A model generated the notes under the pieces. It ran no database searches. It was not told where the DNA came from and worked only from the letters and a program-made list of their open reading frames with translations. Below are positions 55,120 to 63,837 of a DNA stretch of 64,000 nucleotides, piece after piece (within the stretch, counting starts at the first letter, position 1; every line of letters begins with the position of its first letter). This DNA is from Anaerolineae bacterium (lineage in GTDB: Bacteria; Chloroflexota; Anaerolineae; Aggregatilineales; Aggregatilineaceae): the NCBI GenBank assembly GCA_016926875.1, contig JAFGNU010000018.1, positions 1 to 64,000 of the forward strand, read 5' to 3'. The position numbers were made by a program, and so were the translations under genes.

Positions 55120-57087
55120 ATGACGCTGGCAATTGACGACGCGGCGGCGCTGTCCGCCGAATCCAAACACGGCCCGCGTGATGATGCGGCAGCCTGGCCG
55201 CGCGTAACGCTGGAAATGGCGTTGTATGCGGCGCTGATCGCCCTGGCGCTGGCGCTGCGGCTGGCCGACCTGGGCAGCGCCCCGTTGGACAACGCCGAAG
55301 CGCGCGAGGCACTGTCTGCCCTGCGGGCGGTGAACAACAACGTGCCGGGGGATGTGCTCGTCTCGCACAGCCCGCTGACGTTTGTGCTGCACGCGATCGG
55401 GTTTACATTTTTCCCGGCGAGTGACCTGGCGGCGCGCCTGCCGGTAGCGCTGGGCGGTGTGCTGCTGGCGCTGTCTCCGGCCTTGTGGCGGCGCTATTTA
55501 GGCCCGCTGCCGCCGCTGATCATCAGTTGCCTGCTGGTCGTTTCGCCGGTCGGCGGGTTGGCATCACGCACCGGCAGCCCGGTGATCTGGACAATGCTGC
55601 TGGCGGTGACCGGTCCCTGGCTGGTGCTGCGTTTTATCGAAACCCAGGCGCGCGGGTACGCCGTCGCAGCGATGGCAGGCTGCGTGGTGATGGCGCTGCT
55701 GGTCGAACCGGCTGGTCTGCTGACGCTGATCGCGCTGGTGTTTGGCCTGGGGTTCGCGTGGCTGCTGGAAGAAGGCGTTGAATCCGAAGTGACCGACGCG
55801 CTCCAGGCGGCATGGCGCGGCTGGCCCTGGGCCGATGGGGCGCTGGCGGCGGGCGCGGTGATCCTGGTGATCGGCACGGGCCTGTTCAGCCTGCCGTATG
55901 GGCTGACCGGGATCGGGGAAACGCTGGCGGCGGGCGTGGAAGGCTTTGTTACACGGCCCGGCGGGGTGCCGGTGGCCTACCCGCTGTGGGTGGCGCTGCG
56001 CTACGAACCGGGGATCGCGCTGTTTGGGCTGATCGCGTGCTACCGCGCGCTGCGCGAAGGCGGCTTCTTCGAGCGGGCGCTGGTCGGCTGGGCGCTGATG
56101 GGACTGGTCTGGTCGCTGGCCTATATCGGGGCGGGCGCGGCCTATGCGTTGTGGCTGGTGCTGCCGCTGACCGTGCTGGTTGGGCTGATGGTGGCGCGCT
56201 GGCTGACCGCTCAGGATGACGTGGTCTGGCATGTGCCGGGATGGGGCGTGCCGCTGCACGCGGTCGTGACGGTGGCGCTGTGGCTGGCGGTCGGAATCAG
56301 CCTGCTGCTGCTCGCCAAGCTGCTGTACGAACTGCCGGACGGTCTCACCGACCGGGAGGCGCTGATCCGCAAACTGCTGGAAGACGTGTACACGCGCAAC
56401 ACGGCCAGCACCAGCATGGTCGAGGTGCAGAGCGATGTGTTTGTGGTCGATCACGTCTTGGGCAACATCCAGCTTCGGACGCTGATTACCATGCTGGTAA
56501 CGCTGTTGAACGGCGTGCTGTATTTCCTGGTGGGCAGCATGTGGGGCGCGCGGGCATCGTGGCGCGGGCTGGCGCTGGGCACGCTGGTTTTTGGACTGCT
56601 GTTCGGTTTTGGCGCGGGCTGGCGCGGCGCGTATTTGAATTGGGATGATCCGCGCGAATTATGGTACACTGCCGGGCCGGTATCAAACGATGCGCACGAA
56701 CTGCATGATACGCTGCGCGAGATGAGTCTGCGCGCAACCGGCGAACCGCACCTGATCGATATCGTGGCGTGGGTGCCCGAAAACGGTGCGCTGGCCTGGG
56801 CGCTGCGCGACTTCCCGAACACGACGTTTGTTAGTGGGACGGGGGCGGAGATCAATGCCGCCGCCGTGATCGTCCCGGTTGGCGGAACGCGGCAGCGCAT
56901 GGGCGCGGATTATGTCGGCAAGGAATTGAGCATCAGCCCGGCGTGGGATATCAGCGCGCTGTCCTGGCGTGACGAGCTGCTGTGGTTTTACCGGGCGGCG
57001 TCAAAAGCCAATCCAACACCCGGCGAGCAGGTGATGCTGTGGATTCGTAAGGATGTGTACGGGGTGGAGCAGGTTACTGAGAATTAA
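55120..57087 (+). CDS. GT-C-like membrane protein
   Basis: A 655-residue polytopic membrane protein. After a 30-residue polar lead, TM1 is followed by the outside motif LGSAPLDNAEAREALSALR, where the DNAEA acidic group sits where GT39-type enzymes carry DE, and then HSPLTFVLHAIGF and LAARLPVALGG. It resembles TIGR03663/Agl23-like proteins. The C-terminal ~110 residues are outside and end with a Trp-rich segment. ATG 55120 is chosen because CAGGAAG precedes it by about 6 bp. Tightly packed with neighbours (15 bp before, 18 bp after). Confidence 0.78.
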   Translation: MTLAIDDAAALSAESKHGPRDDAAAWPRVTLEMALYAALIALALALRLADLGSAPLDNAEAREALSALRAVNNNVPGDVLVSHSPLTFVLHAIGFTFFPASDLAARLPVALGGVLLALSPALWRRYLGPLPPLIISCLLVVSPVGGLASRTGSPVIWTMLLAVTGPWLVLRFIETQARGYAVAAMAGCVVMALLVEPAGLLTLIALVFGLGFAWLLEEGVESEVTDALQAAWRGWPWADGALAAGAVILVIGTGLFSLPYGLTGIGETLAAGVEGFVTRPGGVPVAYPLWVALRYEPGIALFGLIACYRALREGGFFERALVGWALMGLVWSLAYIGAGAAYALWLVLPLTVLVGLMVARWLTAQDDVVWHVPGWGVPLHAVVTVALWLAVGISLLLLAKLLYELPDGLTDREALIRKLLEDVYTRNTASTSMVEVQSDVFVVDHVLGNIQLRTLITMLVTLLNGVLYFLVGSMWGARASWRGLALGTLVFGLLFGFGAGWRGAYLNWDDPRELWYTAGPVSNDAHELHDTLREMSLRATGEPHLIDIVAWVPENGALAWALRDFPNTTFVSGTGAEINAAAVIVPVGGTRQRMGADYVGKELSISPAWDISALSWRDELLWFYRAASKANPTPGEQVMLWIRKDVYGVEQVTEN

Positions 57088-57105
57088 GCGGGGGCGAGGT
57101 GTATT

Positions 57106-57744
57106 ATGAGCAATCCAAACGAGAAGCACGCCCGTCCGCCGCTCACACGCAGCGCGAATGACCCGGATTTGCCGGACCTGATCGCGCGGAGCCTGGACGG
57201 CGACCAATCGGCCTACGCGACGCTGTACAATCGTCATGCGCCGGGCCTGTACCGGCTGGCGTTCAGCATCCTGCTGGTCGAACAGGACGCCGAAGACGTG
57301 ATCCAGGAGTCGATGGTGTATGCTTTCCGCAACCTGGACCGCTACGATCCGGCGCGGGGCGCGTTCCGCACGTGGCTGTATACCATCACCGTCAGCCGGT
57401 GCCGCAACGCGCGCCGCCGCAAGTGGCTGCCGACTGTGGCGCTGACGAGCCTGCTGAATATCGGAATCGAGCCGAGCACCCCGGCGGACCAGTCGCCCGA
57501 AGTGCGGGCGGCGTGGTCGGACCTGCGGGTGGCGCTGGCCGAGGCGTTGGGCACGCTGTCGCCCCGGCTGCGCGAAGCAATCGCGCTGCGCTACGGGCAG
57601 GGATTGACCTACCGCGAGATGGCCGAGATCATCGGCTGCCCGCAAAAGACGGCAGAAAGCCGCGTCCGGCTGGCGCACGAGCAGTTGCGCCGGGCGATGA
57701 GCGCGGCAGACCAGGCTGCATTGGAAGAGTTGTGGACGATCTGA
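57106..57744 (+). CDS. ECF-type sigma-70 factor
   Basis: A 212-residue extracytoplasmic-function sigma factor. Region 2 contains AYATLYNRHAPGLYRLAF, EDVIQESMVYAFRNLDRYDP and FRTWLYTITVSRCRNARRR; region 4 contains LSPRLREAIALRYGQGLTYREMAEIIGCP. Between them is a short linker. It directs RNA polymerase to a small regulon and is normally held by its anti-sigma factor, which is the next gene (7 bp gap). GAGG precedes the ATG. Its place inside the giant-membrane-protein operon suggests it may sense envelope state or control the array itself (inference). Confidence 0.95.
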   Translation: MSNPNEKHARPPLTRSANDPDLPDLIARSLDGDQSAYATLYNRHAPGLYRLAFSILLVEQDAEDVIQESMVYAFRNLDRYDPARGAFRTWLYTITVSRCRNARRRKWLPTVALTSLLNIGIEPSTPADQSPEVRAAWSDLRVALAEALGTLSPRLREAIALRYGQGLTYREMAEIIGCPQKTAESRVRLAHEQLRRAMSAADQAALEELWTI

Positions 57745-57751
57745 GGGACCT

Positions 57752-58339
57752 ATGCGAAGCCGTCATGTGATGCACCTTCTAACACGCTATGTGCACGGGC
57801 AGTTGCGCCCGTCGCAGCAGGCGCGCGTGATGAACCATATTCGGGCGTGCCCGCAGTGCCGCGCCGCGTTGGTCCGCGAGGATCAGCTCGCCGCCGAGCT
57901 GCGCCGCGAGATGCCTACCTTTGGCCAGCCGGGCGCCGGGCAGTTGGCGCATGTCTGGGCGGGCGTGTGGGACGAGATCAGCGCGCCTGCCAACCGTCGG
58001 CGGTCCGGCGGCTGGTCGTGGCTGCCGGGGATCAGCCTGGCGCTGGCGATGCTGCTGGTGCTGGCGTTTGCGCTGCCGTTGATCACGCGCAGCGAGGGCC
58101 GGGTGCAGGCCGCGCCGCAGCAGCCGCGCCCGCAGAGCCAGCTTGTGATGGCCTCGCCAACGCCCGGCCAGACCGATGAGGCGCCAACCTTGGAGCGCAG
58201 TTTTGTGCGGTCCGGGCTGATCGCGGCAGGCGTAGAGCCAACCGCGCCCACCCTGGTGAACGCGGGCGCCAGCCCGGTCCCGGTGCCGCAGGCGACCGTC
58301 TCGCCCGTAGCGCGATCGGGCAGCACGTACCAGCGGTAA
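57752..58339 (+). CDS. membrane-bound zinc-finger anti-sigma factor
   Basis: A 195-residue protein with the anti-sigma zinc motif H29-x3-C33-x2-C36 (NHIRACPQC), one TM (about 90-112) and an outside Pro/Thr/Ala-rich tail of about 80 residues. It would bind and hold the sigma factor encoded 7 bp upstream, releasing it on an outside signal. The outside tail has no recognisable domain, so the signal is unknown. AGGGA precedes the ATG. Confidence 0.9.
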   Translation: MRSRHVMHLLTRYVHGQLRPSQQARVMNHIRACPQCRAALVREDQLAAELRREMPTFGQPGAGQLAHVWAGVWDEISAPANRRRSGGWSWLPGISLALAMLLVLAFALPLITRSEGRVQAAPQQPRPQSQLVMASPTPGQTDEAPTLERSFVRSGLIAAGVEPTAPTLVNAGASPVPVPQATVSPVARSGSTYQR

Positions 58340-58343
58340 GCCG

Positions 58344-58781
58344 GTGACGACCACGATCCGCGAGATGGAGCCGCGCGACGTCGAGGCTGCCTGCGCCCTG
58401 GTGCGCCAGCTTACCAGCGAGGCGCTTTGCGTCGAGGATATGCGCGACCGCCTGGAATGGGTGCAGCACAGCCCGGTTGACTGGCTGTTTGTGTGCGAAG
58501 TAGACGGGCAGGTGCAGGGATTGTACGCTTTCCGCCTGCGCGAACGGATCGAGCACCCCAGCCGCTTTGGCGAGATTTCGGCTATTGTCACCGATGCGGC
58601 GGCGCGGCGGTCGGGCGTTGGCCGCGCGATGATGGACCACGCCGAACAGATGGCGCGTGACACGGGCTGTATCGGCACATGGCTGGTCAGCGGTTTTAAG
58701 CGCAAGGACGAGGCGCACCGGTTTTATGATCAGCTTGGATATGAGATCACCGGCTACCGGTTTGTGAAGTATTTTGAATAG
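58344..58781 (+). CDS. GNAT family N-acetyltransferase
   Basis: A 145-residue GNAT fold. The acetyl-CoA site is in the segment ISAIVTDAAARRSGVGRAMM (V-T-x-x-x-R-x-x-G-V/I-G-R), followed by helix MDHAEQMARDTGC and the strand-turn AHRFYDQLGYEITGYRF. It transfers an acetyl group to an amine on an unknown substrate. The GTG start lies 4 bp after the anti-sigma stop, so it is translated with it. A 118-bp gap with a dispersed repeat follows. Confidence 0.9.
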   Translation: MTTTIREMEPRDVEAACALVRQLTSEALCVEDMRDRLEWVQHSPVDWLFVCEVDGQVQGLYAFRLRERIEHPSRFGEISAIVTDAAARRSGVGRAMMDHAEQMARDTGCIGTWLVSGFKRKDEAHRFYDQLGYEITGYRFVKYFE

Positions 58782-58812
58782 TACACATGGGCGGAACTAT
58801 CGCCGGGGTTTT

Positions 58813-58864
58813 GTAGGGGCAGAGCTTGCTCAGCCCTGGGGACGACCCTCCGGGTCGCTCCTAC
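58813..58864. repeat. dispersed GTAGGGGC palindromic repeat, copy 3 (reverse)
   Basis: A 52-bp element. Its reverse complement begins GTAGGAGCGACCCGG and ends GAGCAAGCTCTGCCCCTAC, matching the copy at 32618 at both ends. It lies just before the last giant gene. Confidence 0.75.
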
Positions 58865-58899
58865 CGGCACCGTGAAACAGCACATGAGACAGGGACCGT

Positions 58900-61800
58900 A
58901 TGGCTACACGTGAACAGACCTATTCTTCGCCGGACTTGCAGGAACACGCTTTCACGCGGGCGCTGACCCGTGCGTATGCGCTGGACTGGGAAATCATCGC
59001 TTACGTACTGATCCTGGTGGTGGCGCTGATCACGCGCTTTGTGGACCTGGGCGCGCGCGTGATGAGCCACGACGAAAGCTTGCATACTTACTATTCCTGG
59101 CGGCTGTATAAGTTCGGCGAGTTTCAGCATACGCCCCTGATGCACGGCCCGCTGCTGTTTCACATGACCGCGCTGAGCTACTTCCTGTTTGGCGACAGCG
59201 ACTTCACAGCGCGTATTTACCCGGCGGCGGTGGGCGTGCTGGTGGTGATGTACCCGCTGCTGTTCCGGCGCTGGCTGGGACGCGCGGGCGCGGTGATCAC
59301 GTCGGTCCTGCTGCTGATCTCGCCCATGCTGCTGTATTACACGCGCTACATCCGGCACGACATCCCGCTGATCTTTTTTGCGCTGACGGTTTTGTACGCG
59401 CTGCTGCAATACATCGACGGCGAGACGCCGCGCCGCCCGGTCTGGCTGTGGGTGCTGTCGGGGGCGCTGCTGGGGATGCTTGCCTCAAAAGAGGTGGCGT
59501 TTATTTACATCGCCATCTTTGGCAGCTTTTTGACGCTGTTCTGGCTGATGCGGATGTTGCAGGACGTGGGCATCCGCAGGCGCCCGGCACAGGCGTTGAA
59601 CTGGCAGACGCCGCTGTTCCAGCAGATTGTAGGGCACGCGATCCTGTTCGCGCTGGTGGCCGTGATGGCCTTCGCGCTGGGTGGATTTATTCGCTATGCC
59701 TTTTCGCCGGTGCGCTGGATTCCGTCCGCGTGGTGGATTCAACTGCCGCTGTTCCTGGCGTTTTACCTGCCGCTGGCGCTGTCGGGCGTGCTGCGGACTG
59801 CCTTCGCCGGGAACGGGCAGCCGCGTGACGGCGCCGCCGGGGCGATCATGACCGGGCTGGCGGACGGCAACTCGGCGCTGCGCGTGATCCTGGCGGGTGT
59901 CATTATCGGCGTGATCGTGACACTGGTGATCATCTGCGTGATCGACGTGATCAAGCCGACGACGGTCTGGACTGAGACGGTTGTGCGCAGCCAGTACGAC
60001 CAGAATTATGGGGCCAACGGCACAAAGGAATACGCTACATCAATCGACTTTGACGGCAAAATGTACGTGCGCCTGCTGACGTGGGTCGCGCTGCCCGCTA
60101 TGGTGGTGCTGTTTGTGGTGTTTCTGATGGCTATGTTCAAGTTTCCTGCCCATATCCCGCTGCCCCGGCGCGAGATGGTGCTGATTGTCCTGGTCGCGCT
60201 GGTCACAACCAGCGGGCTGGTGGCGTTTGAACGGCGCAGTTTTGTTCCCGAAACCGAGGATCAGCCGTTCGCGGTCGATCCGAACGCCATCACCGAAAGC
60301 GAAGACGGTAAATACGACGATACACCGATCTGGATCGCGTGGCTGCTGGGCGGTGCTGCGATCCTGGGCGTGTTGGGCACACGCTTTTTGACGGGCTGGT
60401 GGGACTTTTTCGACCGCCAACCGACCTTTGACGTGCTGATCTTGACCGGGACGCTGATCTTGCCCTGGCTGGCGGCGTTCCCGATCTATTGGGCGGGTTA
60501 TAACCTGGAGGAATACAACCCCAACACGCCGGACGGCGAGGCCACGCTGCGCGCCGCAGTGCAGGCGTTTATCCCGTTTGCGCTGCTGGCGATCACGGTT
60601 GGCCTGTCGTGGAACTGGAAGCGCTGGATACCGGCGGCGGTGATCTTTATTGGGATGTTCGCCTTCTTCTTCACGACCGTGTTCAGCAACCAGTACGGGC
60701 TGGCGACCGGCATGATCGGCTCGCTCGGCTACTGGCTGGCGCAGCAGGGTGTCCGACGGGGCAGCCAGCCGCAGTATTATTACATCCTGACCCAGCTCCC
60801 GGTGTATGAATTCCTGCCGCTGATCGGCTCGATGTTCGCCGGGATAGCAGGTTTGGGCGCGCTGTGGGACTGGCGGCGCGCGCGGATCGAGGTCCCCCGC
60901 GACATGGAAGACGCGCTGCCCGGTTCACCCGGCGATACCCTGGCGGGCGCGGAGGAAAATACTCCGGTGTTTGACACCCCGGACGGCGAACGGGCTGGCG
61001 ACTGGGAGGACGAACCGGCGCCCGGCGTGGTGCGGTATGCGAGTATGCCATCGCGCCTGTTCCGCCCGTTTGACTTGAGCGAGGAGAAAACCAAGCGCGA
61101 ACACGACCCCGAATGGCTCGGCAGCGTGCCTTTTATGGGGCTGGTGGGCTATTGGGCGGTGATGATCCTGCTGGGGCTGACGGTGGCCGGGGAGAAAATG
61201 CCCTGGCTGGCGTCGCACCTGACCGTGCCGCTGATCCTGCTGACCGGCTGGTGGCTGGGCCGCGTGCTGACCGGCATCCGCTGGCGCGAACTGCGCGACG
61301 GCGGCTGGCTGGTGCTGCTGGTGATTTTGCCGCTGTTTTTTGTCGCGCTGGCGCAGGTGATCGTGCCGCTGTGGGGCGAGGGGGTGCCCTTTGGCGGCAA
61401 GGAAGTAGAGGAACTGACCAGGAGCGGGAACTGGCTGGCGGCGCTGCTGATCGCGCTGGGATCGCTGTATGTGATCGGGCGCATCGGGCTGCGGCTCGGC
61501 TGGCAGCAGTTGGGGCGCATGGCGATTGTATCGGGTGCGCTGATCCTGGCAATCCTGACCGGGCGGGCGGCGATCCTGGCGAGCTATATCAACTATGACT
61601 ACGCCACCGAGTTCCTGGTGTATGCCCACGCTGGCCCGGCGGTCAAAATCGTGATGGAAGAAATAGATCACATCGCCGAGATCACCAACCTGGGCGACGA
61701 CATGCGCGTCGTGTTTGATGACGAGTCTTCGTGGCCGTATACGTGGTACTTCCGCAACTACTCCAACTACGGCTTTATTCGCGGCGAGGCAGGCAGCGTT

Positions 61801-63393
61801 ATCGCGGCAGACCTGGACGGCGCGAAGGTCGTGGTAGTTGGCAGCAAAAAAGCGGGTGACGTGCGGCGCATCTTGGGCGACGGCTACTACGAGTTTGGCT
61901 ATATCCGGCTGTGGTGGCCGATGCAGGAGTACTTCAACCTGACGTTTGACCGTGTGGCGAACGTGTTCAGCACAGATGCCGATAACGCGTCCGCCGAATA
62001 CTACCGCGAAGGCATCTTTGACATCTGGTGGAACCGCGACTATGACACCTACGCGCAGGCGATGTGCATCGAAGACAAGCAGCGCCAGGGCCAGTGTGCC
62101 ATTGATGACGATACCGACATGAGCGACGAGGAACTCAACCAGTTCCGCAAGACGTGTCACGACCGGCTGGCCGCCGAATGCAGCAGCGAAAAACGGTTCG
62201 AGGTCAACAACTGGCCCGTGTCCGACCGGATGTATTTCTTTGTGGATAAGCAGGTCGCGGCGCAGGTATGGGACGCGGGGATCGGCAGCACGACGATAGA
62301 CATCCGCAACCCCGAATACCCCGAAGACCGCGTCTACATGGATATGGCCGCCGAAGCGGTGATCGGGGAGCAGGCCGGGCTGGTCGGCGCGCGCGGGCTG
62401 GCGATTGGTGACGATGACCGGCTGTACGTGGCCGATACCGACCGCAACCGTATCGTGGTGCTCACCCTTGACGGTGAGCAGGTGGGCACCATCGGCGCCG
62501 AACCGGGCGGCAGCAGCGAACCGGGCGCTTTATTGCAGCCCTGGGGCGTAGACATCGGGCCGGATGGCAACGTCTACGTGGCCGATACGTGGAATCACCG
62601 GGTGCAGGTCTTCAGCCCGGAGGGCGAACTGCTGCACTGGTGGGGGCACGAGGGCATCCCGGCGCAAGACCCGTCGGTCGATGCGTTCTGGGGGCCGCGT
62701 GACGTGGCGGTGGGGCCGGATGGCAACGTGTATGTGGCCGATACCGGCAACAAACGCGTGCGCGTTTATACGCCGGAGGGCGAGTTTATCAAGGACATCG
62801 GCGGCGCGGGGTCGGCGCTGGGCCAGTTGGACGAACCGGTCGGGCTGGCGTTTAACCCGATGTCGGGTGACCTGTACGTGGCCGATACGTGGAACCGGCG
62901 GATCAGCGTTTTTGACCGCAACGGGATGGCGGTTCGCACCTGGACGGTCAACATGTGGTTCAACAACCGCGAATCATATAACCGGCCCTACCTGGCGGTC
63001 AGCCCGGATGGTACGCTGGTGTATGTGACCGATATGGACGACCGGCACCGCGTGGTAGCGTATGATCTCAATGGTACGCCGGTGGTCGCCTTCAACCAGC
63101 CGGATAACCTGGAACAAAACCTGATCGGGCTGCGGTCGCCTGCTGGGTTGGCATTTGACAGTCGGAGCTTCCTGTACGTGGTCGATTCGGAACTGACGAA
63201 CATCTTTGTCTTCCCCACATCGGAGATCGCGGGCAGCATACCCCCGGTCCCACCCGGCGGTCCGGGCGAAGACTCCGGCGTGATCCTGCCGGAAGAACCA
63301 ACCGAGGAGCCGACCGAGGAACTCACCGAGGAGCCGCCAGCCGATTTCACTGGCGAGCCAACCGAAGAAGCGACCGACGAGGGCGCGGGCTAA
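58900..63393 (+). CDS. Agl23/TIGR03663-like membrane protein with NHL repeats
   Basis: A 1497-residue protein. Membrane block (about 25-910) opens with the TIGR03663 signature H57-DES60 in VMSHDESLHTYYSWRLYK, then HGPLLFHMTALSYFLFGDSD, and has many TMs. Outside residues (about 910-1165) lead to five NHL-type beta-propeller repeats (about 1166-1441), visible as LYVADTDRNR, VYVADTWNHRVQVF, VYVADTGNKRVRVY and LYVADTWNRRISVF. It ends in an acidic Pro/Thr/Glu tail. Agl23-like proteins are linked to S-layer glycan flipping in haloarchaea, but function here is inference. AGGGA precedes the ATG. Confidence 0.85.
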   Translation: MATREQTYSSPDLQEHAFTRALTRAYALDWEIIAYVLILVVALITRFVDLGARVMSHDESLHTYYSWRLYKFGEFQHTPLMHGPLLFHMTALSYFLFGDSDFTARIYPAAVGVLVVMYPLLFRRWLGRAGAVITSVLLLISPMLLYYTRYIRHDIPLIFFALTVLYALLQYIDGETPRRPVWLWVLSGALLGMLASKEVAFIYIAIFGSFLTLFWLMRMLQDVGIRRRPAQALNWQTPLFQQIVGHAILFALVAVMAFALGGFIRYAFSPVRWIPSAWWIQLPLFLAFYLPLALSGVLRTAFAGNGQPRDGAAGAIMTGLADGNSALRVILAGVIIGVIVTLVIICVIDVIKPTTVWTETVVRSQYDQNYGANGTKEYATSIDFDGKMYVRLLTWVALPAMVVLFVVFLMAMFKFPAHIPLPRREMVLIVLVALVTTSGLVAFERRSFVPETEDQPFAVDPNAITESEDGKYDDTPIWIAWLLGGAAILGVLGTRFLTGWWDFFDRQPTFDVLILTGTLILPWLAAFPIYWAGYNLEEYNPNTPDGEATLRAAVQAFIPFALLAITVGLSWNWKRWIPAAVIFIGMFAFFFTTVFSNQYGLATGMIGSLGYWLAQQGVRRGSQPQYYYILTQLPVYEFLPLIGSMFAGIAGLGALWDWRRARIEVPRDMEDALPGSPGDTLAGAEENTPVFDTPDGERAGDWEDEPAPGVVRYASMPSRLFRPFDLSEEKTKREHDPEWLGSVPFMGLVGYWAVMILLGLTVAGEKMPWLASHLTVPLILLTGWWLGRVLTGIRWRELRDGGWLVLLVILPLFFVALAQVIVPLWGEGVPFGGKEVEELTRSGNWLAALLIALGSLYVIGRIGLRLGWQQLGRMAIVSGALILAILTGRAAILASYINYDYATEFLVYAHAGPAVKIVMEEIDHIAEITNLGDDMRVVFDDESSWPYTWYFRNYSNYGFIRGEAGSVIAADLDGAKVVVVGSKKAGDVRRILGDGYYEFGYIRLWWPMQEYFNLTFDRVANVFSTDADNASAEYYREGIFDIWWNRDYDTYAQAMCIEDKQRQGQCAIDDDTDMSDEELNQFRKTCHDRLAAECSSEKRFEVNNWPVSDRMYFFVDKQVAAQVWDAGIGSTTIDIRNPEYPEDRVYMDMAAEAVIGEQAGLVGARGLAIGDDDRLYVADTDRNRIVVLTLDGEQVGTIGAEPGGSSEPGALLQPWGVDIGPDGNVYVADTWNHRVQVFSPEGELLHWWGHEGIPAQDPSVDAFWGPRDVAVGPDGNVYVADTGNKRVRVYTPEGEFIKDIGGAGSALGQLDEPVGLAFNPMSGDLYVADTWNRRISVFDRNGMAVRTWTVNMWFNNRESYNRPYLAVSPDGTLVYVTDMDDRHRVVAYDLNGTPVVAFNQPDNLEQNLIGLRSPAGLAFDSRSFLYVVDSELTNIFVFPTSEIAGSIPPVPPGGPGEDSGVILPEEPTEEPTEELTEEPPADFTGEPTEEATDEGAG

Positions 63394-63447
63394 GCGCCCC
63401 TACGTAAAGCGCCAACGCGCTTTGTGCAGCACGACGAGATCACAGCG

Positions 63448-63476
63448 TTGACACGCGCGGCGGTTTGCCGTAGTAT
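63448..63476 (+). promoter_or_regulatory. strong orphan promoter upstream of proS
   Basis: TTGACA at 63448-63453, a 17-bp spacer, TAGTAT at 63471-63476. Among the best matches to consensus in the window, but nearly 400 bp before proS and followed by a terminator. Confidence 0.65.
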
Positions 63477-63482
63477 GAAAAC

Positions 63483-63638
63483 CATGACACACGAAACGAT
63501 GTGCACCCCTACACCTAGCAGCGGACATAGCACGGCCACCGGTCGAGGATGGTCCGTTGTGTGATGCCTGTGTAGCGGTCACATAACAGCAAGCGCTGTA
63601 TTTCCGGCGTTCGGACAGGTCCCGGCGCCGGTTTTTTT
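63483..63638 (+). ncRNA. candidate small RNA or leader ending in a terminator
   Basis: This ~155-nt unit lies between the promoter at 63448 and an intrinsic terminator at 63604-63638 (CCGGCG pairs with CGCCGG, seven Ts). Possible pairings include ACAGC/GCTGT at about 63586-63599 and GTGTAG with CTACAC. A 26-codon frame from ATG 63484 exists but lacks a ribosome site. It may be an independent small RNA or the attenuator leader of proS. Not identified as 6S, SRP or T-box. Confidence 0.4.
63604..63638 (+). terminator. intrinsic terminator in the proS upstream region
   Basis: Stem CCGGCG/CGCCGG with a nested GGAC/GTCC pairing, followed by TTTTTTT. It is one of the clearest terminators in the window. 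Confidence 0.85.
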
Positions 63639-63684
63639 GTTTTTGGGTGTTATGTTAGTTTTTGCAGCCTTGGCAGTCTGGCGG

Positions 63685-63766
63685 TTGGCCTCACCCCCCG
63701 GCCCCCTCTCCATTGGAAATAGAGAGGGGGAGCAAAGCCGCGAACGCCTGTGTTCTCGCTGTGCGG
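63685..63766. repeat. half copy of the TTGGCCTCACCCC element
   Basis: Matches the right half of the 44796 element in reverse orientation nearly base for base, but the far end is missing. It lies between the terminator and proS. No other function seen in 63394-63837 apart from the items listed. Confidence 0.75.
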
Positions 63767-63837
63767 TCAATCCAAAGCAATCCCTGTCGAGTTGTCAGCC
63801 AGACTAGCATAAGGCCGTTCTTATCCAGGAGGGAATG

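Noticed and set aside
63541-63640. Possible T-box leader for proS
   Set aside because: A GAGGATGGTCCG stretch has only weak similarity to the T-box consensus and the terminator does not overlap it in the usual way; left as an unidentified candidate RNA.
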